From Janthinobacterium sp. Marseille (GTDB taxonomy: Bacteria > Pseudomonadota > Gammaproteobacteria > Burkholderiales > Burkholderiaceae_D), in assembly GCF_000013625.1 (NCBI RefSeq), contig NC_009659.1, positions 2,790,001 to 2,854,000 on the forward strand: a DNA stretch of 64,000 nucleotides. Reading direction: 5' to 3'. The notes beneath the pieces were generated by a model, which was given only the letters and a program-made list of their open reading frames with translations, was not told the origin of the DNA and did not search any database. Below, piece after piece: positions 47,819 to 56,095 of the stretch (its first letter is position 1; each line of letters opens with the position of its first letter). Both the position numbers and the translations under genes were made by a program.

Positions 47819-47877
47819 CTCGATATGCGAGCATTAGACCTTTCTATGTTTAACAATACAATCAACTTAATTTGATC
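47819..47877 (-). promoter_or_regulatory. Promoter-operator block of the Rieske operon (copy 1)
   Basis: On the minus strand: dyad ATCAAATTAAGTTGAT, then TTGTAT, 17 bases, TCTAAT. The dyad (arms ATCAA and TTGAT, six-base centre) ends at the -35 box, the usual site of LysR activation. The block is repeated at 50836-50894 with identical internal spacing, including 25 identical bases (47853-47877). The predicted message leader is about 110 bases. Confidence 0.7.
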
Positions 47878-47904
47878 TATTAATTAGAAATGCTTATTAA
47901 TTAG
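47878..47904. repeat. Two direct 10-base repeats beside the operator
   Basis: TATTAATTAG at 47878-47887 and again at 47895-47904, 17 bases apart, directly upstream of the dyad relative to the minus-strand promoter. Possibly extra regulator contacts or an UP-like AT-rich element. The rest of 47905-47994 holds no gene. Confidence 0.45.
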
Positions 47905-47994
47905 TGAGACGAAAAACCACAAAAAAAAAGCAGCACACCACTGACCGTGGATATGCTGCAAAAGCAGGACTTACTCTTTAAGGAAGCAATCGTT

Positions 47995-48975
47995 TTAGAA
48001 GCGATGACGTATACCGACAGCAAGACTCTTACCAGCAGACAGCGCATCAAGCTCATCTCGCATCAAAACCAGGTAAACATCGGTACGTTTGGACAGGTTG
48101 TAATCGTAGCCAAGGCTTAAAGTTTCGCGCTTCGCACCAACAACCGGATCAAGCAAACCGTAGGCCGCCAATACCTTGCCGCCACCTAAAGGAATGGCGA
48201 CGCCCAAATCGGTCAGCTTGTATTCGATGTCAGGTTGGGCACTGACATTTTTTACCTGCCCGTACTGGGCGAACACCTTGACGACATCGAAATCATAAGA
48301 AGATCCCAGTTGCCAGGTCGTCGTGTCGGCAATCGCTGCTCCCTTACGTACGCGCTGGTAAACCGCTGTCAAGCCTAAAGGGCCTTTCGTGTACAGAACA
48401 CTGCCACCGACGTTAGGGCCACCATTCCCTTCGCCCGCAGCTGCGATCAGGTTGACCGTCAAACCACTGAAATTCGGCGAGACATAGGCGATCGAGTCAC
48501 TCCAGCCACTATCCCCGGTGACAGTGCCGGATGCAAAGTAGTGACGTATGCTGGGCGAATATCCGAATGAATCACCAAAAGGATTGAACAGCAAAGTAGA
48601 GATAAACAAAGGGACGGAATTGCGTCCCAGCCTCACACTGCCGAAGCGACCTTGCAAACCGACATAGGAACTGCGTGTCCAAAAGCCGTCACCGTCAAAG
48701 CGACCATTACTGCCGGTGTCAGCCCGGAAGTAGGATTCAAGCGCAAAGATGGTTGACAGCCCGCCACCCAAATCCTCACTTCCCTTCAAACCCAAATAGC
48801 TGGTCGTCATCTTCCCGTTTTCCACACCTGTAACACCTGCCTTCCCCGGCTGTTTGTCATAAGCCAGTGCCACGTCTATCAATCCATAAACCTGGACACT
48901 CGACTGCGCCTGGCTTGCCGTCCCACAAGCCAGCATGGCGGCAAGCGCCAGGCCCTGCATCGCAAAAGCTTTCAT
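47995..48975 (-). CDS. Gram-negative porin, Bordetella/Burkholderia type
   Basis: A 326-residue outer-membrane trimeric porin. Excellent ribosome site (GGGGGAG). Signal peptide to about residue 23 (GTASQAQ), then VQVYGLIDVALAYDKQPG, the typical first strand of this family; SYLGLKGSEDLGGGLSTIFALE and GRLGRNSVPLF-like segments (VRLGRNSVPLF) follow, and the chain ends GIRHRF with the terminal Phe. It lies 28 bases after the NCS2 permease on the same strand, so the pair probably gives outer- and inner-membrane passage for the same compound. Confidence 0.94.
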   Translation of the reverse strand: MKAFAMQGLALAAMLACGTASQAQSSVQVYGLIDVALAYDKQPGKAGVTGVENGKMTTSYLGLKGSEDLGGGLSTIFALESYFRADTGSNGRFDGDGFWTRSSYVGLQGRFGSVRLGRNSVPLFISTLLFNPFGDSFGYSPSIRHYFASGTVTGDSGWSDSIAYVSPNFSGLTVNLIAAAGEGNGGPNVGGSVLYTKGPLGLTAVYQRVRKGAAIADTTTWQLGSSYDFDVVKVFAQYGQVKNVSAQPDIEYKLTDLGVAIPLGGGKVLAAYGLLDPVVGAKRETLSLGYDYNLSKRTDVYLVLMRDELDALSAGKSLAVGIRHRF

Positions 48976-49003
48976 TTGATCTCCCCCTACTGTTATTGGA
49001 TTT

Positions 49004-50533
49004 TTAATGTGTGTCGGCCTGTTTAGCCGCAGTGATAGAAGCAGCCAGGTCTTCCTTGCTGCCGTTGAAATACATATTCAGCAGCAGTGCGCTCACTGCC
49101 GCCAGCAAGATGCCTGACTCAATCAGCAGATGTATGCTGTGCGGCATCCATTGCTTGAAGTTGGGTGCTATCAAGGGAATCATCCCCATGCCCACCGAGA
49201 TCGCGACAACGAACAGATTGTTGCGATTGGTTTTGAAATCCACGCCGCTCAGCATCCGTATCCCGGTTGCAATCACCATGCCGAACATGACGAGACCGGC
49301 ACCTCCAAGCACGAACGTTGGTACCGATTCAACCAGCGCGGCAACCTTGGGCAAGAAACCGAGGATGATCAAAATCACGCCACCCGCCACGCACACAAAG
49401 CGGCTGCGGACACCGGTGACGCCGATCAGGCCGATGTTTTGGCTGAAACTTGTATAGGGAAAAGTATTGAAGATCCCACCAATGACAGTACCTAGGCCAT
49501 CGGTGCGCAAACCGGCCGACATCACTTTGCGCTCAAGCTTGATGCCGCAAATATCCGCCAGCGCAAAAAACATCCCGACGGACTCCACCATAATCACAAT
49601 CATCACCAGCGTGAAAGTCACAATCAGGATCGGATCGAAAATAGGCATGCCGAAGGCAAAAGGCTTGATCAATTCAAACATCGGTGCCTTGGCGACCTTG
49701 TCGAAATTCATCATGCCAAAGGCAGTAGCGACCACACCGCCAACCACGATGCCCAGCAGAACCGCGATATTGCCGAGGAAGCCCTTGGCAAAACGGGCGA
49801 TGAACAAGATGGATACCATCACCAGGGCGGAGATACCTATGCCACCCAGTACAGCGTAATTGGGATTCGGCACGCTGGGCGCCAACGCCAGGCCTTTGGG
49901 CACGGCCGGTACCCCTTGCGCTGCACTAGCCTCGGCCAACCACTTCGCATGTTCTGGATTGACAATGCTGGGGGCGGTCGGACCGAAAGGATTGCCAAAA
50001 ATCCAGTTGATACCGACACGCATCAGCGTAATGCCTACAACCAGGATGATGGTGCCGGTAACTACTGGCGGAAAGTAGCGCAGTAATCGACTGATCACCG
50101 GTGCAATCAGCATCGCAATGAAACCGGATGCAATGATGGAACCAAACAACAGTTGCGCGCCGGTTTCTCCGGGATTGGAGTTGGCAATGGCCACCATCGG
50201 CCCCACCGAAACAAAGCTGACACCCATCATGGTCGGCAAGCGCAAGCCAAACCACTGCGTCATGCCAAAAGATTGAATGATGCTGACAACACCACAACAA
50301 AACAGGTCAGCCGAAATTAATAACGCCACCTGCTCCGGACTGAGTTTGAGCGCACGACCGACAATCAGCGGAATCGCAACTGCACCTACATACATGACCA
50401 ACACATGTTGCAAACCCAGGACTGTGAGTTTGCTCGTTGGCAGGCGCTCGTTGACCGGATGGTCTTCTTGTGCCGACATACCTGCATCCGGAATGCATGG
50501 CAGGCTAGCGGCTGGCTTTGCATAATCGTTCAT
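49004..50533 (-). CDS. NCS2-family purine/pyrimidine permease (porin-linked copy)
   Basis: A 509-residue NCS2 symporter. Helix 1 reads LGLQHVLVMYVGAVAIPLIV and the signature is SFSQNIGLIGVTGVRSRFVC. A loop between helices (NPFGPTAPSIVNPEHAKWLA to VPNPNYAVLGG), about 45 residues, is absent from the operon copy and is a feature of the longer xanthine/urate-type members. GGGAG lies six bases before the ATG. It is transcribed with the porin and divergent from a LysR gene. The conserved promoter block at 50836-50894 implies a leader of about 310 bases. Confidence 0.93.
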   Translation of the reverse strand: MNDYAKPAASLPCIPDAGMSAQEDHPVNERLPTSKLTVLGLQHVLVMYVGAVAIPLIVGRALKLSPEQVALLISADLFCCGVVSIIQSFGMTQWFGLRLPTMMGVSFVSVGPMVAIANSNPGETGAQLLFGSIIASGFIAMLIAPVISRLLRYFPPVVTGTIILVVGITLMRVGINWIFGNPFGPTAPSIVNPEHAKWLAEASAAQGVPAVPKGLALAPSVPNPNYAVLGGIGISALVMVSILFIARFAKGFLGNIAVLLGIVVGGVVATAFGMMNFDKVAKAPMFELIKPFAFGMPIFDPILIVTFTLVMIVIMVESVGMFFALADICGIKLERKVMSAGLRTDGLGTVIGGIFNTFPYTSFSQNIGLIGVTGVRSRFVCVAGGVILIILGFLPKVAALVESVPTFVLGGAGLVMFGMVIATGIRMLSGVDFKTNRNNLFVVAISVGMGMIPLIAPNFKQWMPHSIHLLIESGILLAAVSALLLNMYFNGSKEDLAASITAAKQADTH

Positions 50534-50835
50534 CTAAGTCTCCCTTTTTTATCTTGCTTTGCGTGAATGCCCACATAACTGGCGCTCACCTGGCACTTGG
50601 CAAACAGCGGAGGTATTGAAGCGATACGAGAGTCGTATGCGATGGCATCTGATTGGACCAAGCTTGCATACCGCCAGGCGCTCAATCGTGATGCTGTTCC
50701 CACCAACATGGGTCGTCTTGTATTTAAGTCCGCACCGATGCCACTCCTTTTATTGCTGATTTGCAATATGGCCTCGTGTATTGATCGCGATCAGGCGATG
50801 CTATTCAGATACCTTGTGTACCGCTTCTGATCACG
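50534..50835 (-). other. Long untranslated leader or spacer before the NCS2 permease
   Basis: About 300 bases between the predicted promoter and the permease ATG. It contains a perfect palindrome TGATCGCGATCA (50782-50793) and several possible hairpins. A 78-codon frame covers 50530-50766 but begins with TTG and has no ribosome site, so coding is doubtful. A riboswitch for purines would make sense here, but I could not recognise a known motif. Confidence 0.4.
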
Positions 50836-50894
50836 CTCAATATGTGCGCATTAAAGGCGCAATTCTTTTACAATACAATCAACTTAATTTGATC
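50836..50894 (-). promoter_or_regulatory. Promoter-operator block of the permease-porin operon (copy 2)
   Basis: Minus strand: dyad ATCAAATTAAGTTGAT, TTGTAT, 17 bases, TTTAAT. It matches the block at 47819-47877 at every landmark with no gap, 25 bases being identical (50870-50894). It ends 57 bases before the divergent LysR start, so the LysR protein can also control its own gene from it. Confidence 0.7.
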
Positions 50895-50951
50895 AATTCA
50901 TTAGTTAATTTGCTTAGTTAAGCGCTCGCCAATTTATAAAAGGTCAATCAG

Positions 50952-51869
50952 ATGAATCTAACCTTGCGACAGTTGCGCGCCTTCGTTGCGGTAGCCGAGT
51001 TATCGCAGTTCACGCTGGCGGCGGAACGCCTGCATATCACGCAATCTGCTTTGTCGATGCTGATACGCGAACTGGAAAAAGAGTTGGAGTTAAAGCTGTT
51101 CGACCGACACACCCGCATGGTGCGTTTAACCGAACACGGTGAAGAGTTTTTGCTGACGGCACGTCGCGTATTGAGCGAACTGGAAGTAGCAGTGATGCAA
51201 TCACGGGAATCGGTCAACTATAAACGCGGACGCGTTGCAGTTGCCTGCTCTACCGTGTTGGCAGTCACATTATTGACACCGTTTATGCGCGAGTTTGCAC
51301 AACGCCATCCCGGCATTAAATTGATGCTGCGCGATGTCGCCGAGGAAAGTATTAAAAAACGTTTGCTCAATGGTGATGTCGACTTCAGTGTCGGCACCCA
51401 GCTCAATCCCGAATCCGAGATCAGCGAGTTGCCCATATTCTCAGACCACTTTGTCCTGCTCATGCCGAAAGGACATCCGCTGACCAAACAGACGCGTATT
51501 CCGTTACAGGCGATTTCACAATATCCGGTCATTGCAATGGCGCCGTCCAGCTCGATACGCGCCGTCCTGGAAGCACATTTAAAGAGGCTGGATATCACGC
51601 TGAACATCGCGTATGAAGCATCCTTTCCGAGCACCATCATTGCGATGGTTCGCAATGGCATGGGGATCACGATCCTGCCGGCAAATGCGCATCAGCTGAC
51701 CAGCACGCAAGGCATCGTCGTGCGTAACTTTGGCAAATCGAATTTCACGCGCACCGTATGCACCTTCCAGCTACGCAATCGCTCACTGTCGCCAGCGGCG
51801 GAACTGTTCCACACTGAACTACTGGAGTATGTCGTACGACACCGCTCAAAGTTGACCGCTTTACCCTAA
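50952..51869 (+). CDS. LysR-family regulator of the N-heterocycle island (predicted)
   Basis: A 305-residue LysR protein. The DNA-binding domain is MNLTLRQLRAFVAVAELSQF then LHITQSALSMLIRELEKELE; the effector domain follows (VAVACSTVLAVTLLTPFMRE, VLLMPKGHPLTKQ, MVRNGMGITILPANAHQL), of the CynR/CysB-like branch. It is divergent from the permease-porin operon, and the same dyad is also found before the Rieske operon 3 kb away, so it is the best candidate for the regulator of the whole island. The inducer is presumably the substrate or an intermediate. Confidence 0.92.
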   Translation: MNLTLRQLRAFVAVAELSQFTLAAERLHITQSALSMLIRELEKELELKLFDRHTRMVRLTEHGEEFLLTARRVLSELEVAVMQSRESVNYKRGRVAVACSTVLAVTLLTPFMREFAQRHPGIKLMLRDVAEESIKKRLLNGDVDFSVGTQLNPESEISELPIFSDHFVLLMPKGHPLTKQTRIPLQAISQYPVIAMAPSSSIRAVLEAHLKRLDITLNIAYEASFPSTIIAMVRNGMGITILPANAHQLTSTQGIVVRNFGKSNFTRTVCTFQLRNRSLSPAAELFHTELLEYVVRHRSKLTALP

Positions 51870-51897
51870 CAAAGCATTCCCTTCTATCGATGCAAAT

Positions 51898-51927
51898 AAA
51901 AATGGCGACCCGCAGGCCGCCATTTTT
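51898..51927. terminator. Bidirectional terminator between LysR and amt
   Basis: AAAAATGGCG (51898-51907), ten-base loop, CGCCATTTTT (51918-51927); between convergent genes. Confidence 0.85.
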
Positions 51928-51943
51928 TATGCGTTACTTATTA

Positions 51944-53146
51944 TCACCAGTAAGTTTCACGCTCCGGTGTCGCACTGACATTATGGATAGACAAATCAGC
52001 GCCATTGAATTCCTGCTCGGGATCCAACCGTATGCCTACCGTTACTTTCAACGCGCCATAAATCAGGAAGCCACCTGCCAGTGCAATCGAAATACCCAGG
52101 CCGGTTCCTATCAATTGCGACATGAAGGAAACGCCACCCATGCCACCGAATGCCTGCAAGCCGAAAATACCCGCCGCCAAACCACCCCACGCACCGCATA
52201 AACCATGCAAAGGCCAGACACCCAGCACGTCATCGATCTTCCATTTGTTTTGTGTCAGCGCAAAGGCCCAGACAAAAATGAAACCGGCGATAGCACCTGT
52301 AATCAGGGCGCCCAGTGGATGCATCACATTCGAACCGGCACACACGGCCACCAGGCCAGCCAATGGCCCGTTATGCACGTAGCCAGGATCGTTCTTGCCG
52401 GCCAGGAAAGCTGCCAAGGTACCGCCCACCATCGCCATCAATGAATTCACTGCAACCAGGCCATTCATTTGCTCCATGGTTTGCGCACTCATCACATTGA
52501 AACCGAACCAGCCCACGGTCAGTATCCATGCACCCAGTGCGAGGAAAGGAATGCTCGAAGGCGGATGTGCCGCGATCGTGCCTTCCTTGGTATAGCGTCC
52601 GCGTCGCGCACCCAATAACAAGACTGCCGGCAAGGCGATCCAGCCACCTACTGCATGCACGACGATGGAGCCGGCGAAGTCATGGAAATTTGCACCGAAG
52701 CTTTCTTTCAACCACGCCTGGATACCAAAGTGCTGATTCCATGCGATACCTTCAAATAAGGGATACACCACACCGACGATCAAGGCGGTAGCCAGCAACT
52801 GAGGATGAAAACGTGCACGCTCGGCAATCCCGCCCGAAATAATCGCCGGGATCGCGGCAGCAAAAGTCAGCAGGAAAAAGAATTTAACCAGCTCATAACC
52901 ATTGCGTTGGGTCAGCACTTCTGCACTACTGAAAAAACTCGTGCCGTAGGCGATGCTGTAGCCAACGAAAAAATAGGCAATTGTCGAAACCGCAAAATCG
53001 ACTAATATTTTGACCAAGGCGTTGACCTGGTTTTTCTTGCGCACCGTACCCAACTCAAGAAAAGCAAAGCCGGCGTGCATCGCCAAGACCATGACAGCAC
53101 CGAGCATGATGAACAATGCGTCTGTGCCGTGTTTAAGTGCATCCAT
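51944..53146 (-). CDS. amt: Ammonium transporter, Amt family
   Basis: A 400-residue channel-like ammonium transporter with eleven predicted helices. Family motifs are DALFIMLGAVMVLAMHAGFA at the N terminus, DFAGSIVVHAVGGWIALP with the first pore His, and GVWPLHGLCGAWGG with the second. The ammonium site Ser region (NGLVAVNSLMA, VCAGSNVMHP) is also present. GGGAG precedes the ATG. No glnK is adjacent, unlike in many bacteria; a near-perfect sigma-54 promoter 40-65 bases upstream shows nitrogen control (NtrC dependence is inference). Confidence 0.94.
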   Translation of the reverse strand: MDALKHGTDALFIMLGAVMVLAMHAGFAFLELGTVRKKNQVNALVKILVDFAVSTIAYFFVGYSIAYGTSFFSSAEVLTQRNGYELVKFFFLLTFAAAIPAIISGGIAERARFHPQLLATALIVGVVYPLFEGIAWNQHFGIQAWLKESFGANFHDFAGSIVVHAVGGWIALPAVLLLGARRGRYTKEGTIAAHPPSSIPFLALGAWILTVGWFGFNVMSAQTMEQMNGLVAVNSLMAMVGGTLAAFLAGKNDPGYVHNGPLAGLVAVCAGSNVMHPLGALITGAIAGFIFVWAFALTQNKWKIDDVLGVWPLHGLCGAWGGLAAGIFGLQAFGGMGGVSFMSQLIGTGLGISIALAGGFLIYGALKVTVGIRLDPEQEFNGADLSIHNVSATPERETYW

Positions 53147-53196
53147 GCAAAATCTCCCAATATGTGTGCAAGACCGAAAAATGTATGCACCAGAAA

Positions 53197-53212
53197 AGCA
53201 AAAATCGTTCCA
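53197..53212 (-). promoter_or_regulatory. Sigma-54 (RpoN) promoter of amt
   Basis: Minus strand TGGAACGATTTTTGCT, against the consensus TGGCACG-N4-TTGCW: 11 of 12 defined bases match, with the invariant GG and GC at the correct spacing. Transcription would start near 53186, giving a leader of about 40 bases. NtrC sites were not clearly found. Confidence 0.82.
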
Positions 53213-53326
53213 TTTTGGTGATATTTATAAGTCACTGATTTTGAAAGATAAATTTTCTTCACCCGATAAAAGCCCGGATAACGCACCAAAAATGAACGAA
53301 ATAACGAGCCAAAACAGGGAAGCCGC

Positions 53327-54061
53327 ATGATCCCGTGGTTGGAGGCTGACGATCCTTTCCCGCATGTATCCAGCGCCCTCACCGAGGCGGATGGCGCCGC
53401 CGGCCTGTTGGCGGCCGGTGCCGACCTGTCTACCGGGCGCTTGCTGCAGGCTTATAAACATGGAATTTTTCCGTGGTTTTCCGAAGGCCAGCCCATCCTG
53501 TGGTGGAGCACCGACCCGCGCATGGTCTTGTTCGTCGAGAATTTTCGGATTTCGGCCAGCCTGAAAAAGAAACTGAAGAAAATCCACCACAGCATCACCA
53601 GCCGGGACGGTCAGTGGGAAATCCGTTTTGACCATGCGTTTGAAGAAGTGATGCGCGCCTGCGCTGCCCCTCGCAATGGCGAAGGCGGCACCTGGATTTC
53701 CGACGAAATCATTGCCGGCTACACGGGCTTGCACAAACTCGGCTATGCCCACTCATCCGAGTTGTGGCTGCAAGGAAAACTGGTGGGCGCGGCTTACGGT
53801 GTCAGCATAGGGCAGATGTTTTATGGCGAATCGATGTTCGCGCGCGTGCCGGATGCCTCCAAAATTGCATTGGCTTACCTCGTGCACTTCTTGCGAAATC
53901 ATGATGTTTCGATGATAGACTGCCAGCAAGAGACTTCGCATTTGGCTACACTCGGCGCAGCACCGATTGCCCGCACAGAATTTATTTCCCGTCTGCGCCA
54001 GGCAGTCAGCGGCCCGCAAATCAGCAACTGGCAGCCAATTGCATTGTTTCCACATGACTGA
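53327..54061 (+). CDS. aat: Leucyl/phenylalanyl-tRNA-protein transferase
   Basis: A 244-residue enzyme that adds Leu or Phe from the charged tRNA to proteins with N-terminal Lys or Arg, making primary N-degrons. AGGGA precedes the ATG. Family sequence is clear in [74 protein letters not shown] and [14 protein letters not shown]. It lies 82 bases before bpt, and the ClpS-ClpA receptor and unfoldase of the same pathway are encoded 2.3 kb further on. Confidence 0.96.
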   Translation: MIPWLEADDPFPHVSSALTEADGAAGLLAAGADLSTGRLLQAYKHGIFPWFSEGQPILWWSTDPRMVLFVENFRISASLKKKLKKIHHSITSRDGQWEIRFDHAFEEVMRACAAPRNGEGGTWISDEIIAGYTGLHKLGYAHSSELWLQGKLVGAAYGVSIGQMFYGESMFARVPDASKIALAYLVHFLRNHDVSMIDCQQETSHLATLGAAPIARTEFISRLRQAVSGPQISNWQPIALFPHD

Positions 54062-54143
54062 AATGCATTATTGTTACATCAGCTGTCTGGTATTGATTTA
54101 ACCGCCGAATTCGCAAACTCGGAATACAGTTAAGCACGCAATC

Positions 54144-54893
54144 ATGACGCACCCTAAGGAATTACCGTTCTCAACGCTCCAGTTCTACGCAACTGCACCC
54201 TACCCGTGCAGTTACCTGGATGGGCGGCAGGCGCGCTCACAAGTCGCCACACCTTCACACCTGATCAACGCAGACGTCTATTCGGAACTGGTCAAGAGCG
54301 GTTTCCGTCGCAGCGGCATCTTTACCTATCGCCCTTATTGCGACGGTTGCCAGGCTTGCACACCGGTCCGCATCAAGGTTGCCGATTTCATCCCGAATCG
54401 CAGCCAGCGCCGCGCTCAGGCCAAACACAGCGATTTGCAAACATCTGTCACCAAGCTGACCTACCTGGCGGAACATTACGACTTGTATTTACGCTATCAG
54501 ACCGCGCGCCATGCCGGTGGCGGCATGGACCAGGACAGCCGTGAGCAGTACGCGCAATTCCTGCTGCAGAGCAAAGTAAATACGCGCCTGGTGGAATTCC
54601 GCGAAGATGACGGCACGCTGCGTATGGTCAGCATCATCGACGTACTGGATGATGGCTTGTCATCGGTTTATACCTTCTACGATCCAGAGCCGCCGAACGC
54701 TTCTTACGGCACCTACAATATCCTGTGGCAAATTGCACAAGCCAAGGCGCTGCAGATGCCTTATATCTATCTGGGCTACTGGATCAAGGAAAGCCCGAAA
54801 ATGTCCTATAAAACCAATTTCCAGCCGCTGGAAGCCTTGCAACAAGGCGAATGGACACCGCTTCCTGTCGTCGATCCGGCTGCCACGCGCTAA
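54144..54893 (+). CDS. bpt: Aspartate/glutamate leucyltransferase Bpt
   Basis: A 249-residue protein related to eukaryotic arginyl-tRNA-protein transferase. In bacteria the Bpt branch joins Leu to N-terminal Asp or Glu. The N-terminal Cys cluster [35 protein letters not shown] and the later [39 protein letters not shown] and [11 protein letters not shown] are characteristic. No Shine-Dalgarno is obvious. Its length is that of the family. It is placed between aat and pyrD. Confidence 0.94.
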   Translation: MTHPKELPFSTLQFYATAPYPCSYLDGRQARSQVATPSHLINADVYSELVKSGFRRSGIFTYRPYCDGCQACTPVRIKVADFIPNRSQRRAQAKHSDLQTSVTKLTYLAEHYDLYLRYQTARHAGGGMDQDSREQYAQFLLQSKVNTRLVEFREDDGTLRMVSIIDVLDDGLSSVYTFYDPEPPNASYGTYNILWQIAQAKALQMPYIYLGYWIKESPKMSYKTNFQPLEALQQGEWTPLPVVDPAATR

Positions 54894-54967
54894 AATAGCG
54901 AACTTGAAAACCAGCCGGAGCCCTTTTCCCGGCTGGACCGCTTTGATCTACCAACCTGACTCCTACC

Positions 54968-56005
54968 GTGTCCGACAAACTCCTTTATACCCTTGCACGC
55001 CCCTTCCTCTTCGCGATCGATCCGGAAGCCGCGCATAACCTGACCTTGCCCGCGCTGCGTCGTGCCGCGGCCATGGGCCTGACTTCCTCCATCGTCAAAC
55101 CGGCACATGATCCGCGCACCGTGATGGGCATCACCTTCCCGAACCCTGTCGGCCTCGCTGCCGGCCTGGACAAGGATGGCGCTTACATCGACGGGCTGGC
55201 AACACTGGGGTTCGGCTCGATCGAGGTCGGCACCGTAACACCACGTGCGCAACCGGGCAATCCGATGCCGCGCATGTTCCGCCTGCCGAAAGCAAACGCC
55301 ATCATCAACCGCATGGGTTTCAACAATGGCGGCGCCGATGCATTTGTGGCGAATGTAAGATCCTCAAAGTTTTATCAAAACAAGGAAGGCGTGCTCGGCC
55401 TGAACATCGGCAAGAACGCCGATACGCCGATAGAGCGCGCAGTCGACGACTACCTGATCTGCCTGGAAAAAGTTTATCCCTACGCCAGCTATGTGACCGT
55501 CAACATTTCGTCGCCCAACACCAAGAACCTGCGCCAATTGCAAGGTGCATCCGAACTGGACGCCTTGTTGTCGCAACTCAAGGAAGCGCAACAACGTCTG
55601 TCCGACCAGCATAAACGCTATGTGCCGATTGCCTTGAAGATTGCACCGGATATGGAACTGGAGCAGATCCAGACCATCGCGCAAGCACTGCTGCGCCACA
55701 AGATGGATGGCGTGATCGCGACCAATACCACCGTCAGTCGTGAAGCAGTCAAAGGTTTGAAGTATGCGGAAGAAACCGGCGGCTTGTCGGGCGCACCGGT
55801 GTTTGAAGCATCGAATACCGTGATCCGCGCGCTCAAGAGTGAGCTGGGCGATGCGCTGCCCATCATAGGCGTAGGGGGCATCCTGTCGGGTAATGATGCA
55901 CAGGCGAAAATCGCCGCCGGCGCATCACTGGTGCAACTCTATACCGGCCTGATTTATCGCGGCCCGGCGCTGGTGAAGGAATGCGCGGCCGCGCTGCACG
56001 CCTGA
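54968..56005 (+). CDS. pyrD: Dihydroorotate dehydrogenase (quinone), class 2
   Basis: A 345-residue membrane-associated flavoenzyme that oxidises dihydroorotate to orotate with quinone in pyrimidine synthesis. It begins with GTG at 54968. The N-terminal helix pair for membrane contact ([19 protein letters not shown]) marks class 2. FMN and substrate sites: [45 protein letters not shown], and the catalytic Ser in [12 protein letters not shown]; then ATNTT and [10 protein letters not shown]. It is followed by a terminator. The gene interrupts the N-degron cluster. Confidence 0.97.
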   Translation: MSDKLLYTLARPFLFAIDPEAAHNLTLPALRRAAAMGLTSSIVKPAHDPRTVMGITFPNPVGLAAGLDKDGAYIDGLATLGFGSIEVGTVTPRAQPGNPMPRMFRLPKANAIINRMGFNNGGADAFVANVRSSKFYQNKEGVLGLNIGKNADTPIERAVDDYLICLEKVYPYASYVTVNISSPNTKNLRQLQGASELDALLSQLKEAQQRLSDQHKRYVPIALKIAPDMELEQIQTIAQALLRHKMDGVIATNTTVSREAVKGLKYAEETGGLSGAPVFEASNTVIRALKSELGDALPIIGVGGILSGNDAQAKIAAGASLVQLYTGLIYRGPALVKECAAALHA

Positions 56006-56040
56006 GCCTTGCATTCGCAGTAAAACGAATCACACAAAAT

Positions 56041-56078
56041 AAAAAGCCCGGACCACTTTCGTGGTGCGGGCTTTTTTA
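56041..56078. terminator. Bidirectional terminator between pyrD and clpA
   Basis: AAAAAGCCCGGACCAC, loop TTTC, GTGGTGCGGGCTTTTTT; one internal mismatch. Between convergent genes. Confidence 0.88.
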
Positions 56079-56095
56079 ACAGGCTCAGCTTCTGC

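Noticed and set aside
50530..50766. 78-codon minus-strand frame ending in a four-base overlap with the NCS2 permease start
   Set aside because: The overlap looks like coupling, but the frame starts with TTG, has no ribosome site and no recognisable protein; treated as leader.
50534..50835. Known purine or xanthine riboswitch
   Set aside because: I looked for a conserved aptamer pattern in this leader and could not recognise one by eye; a covariance search would decide.
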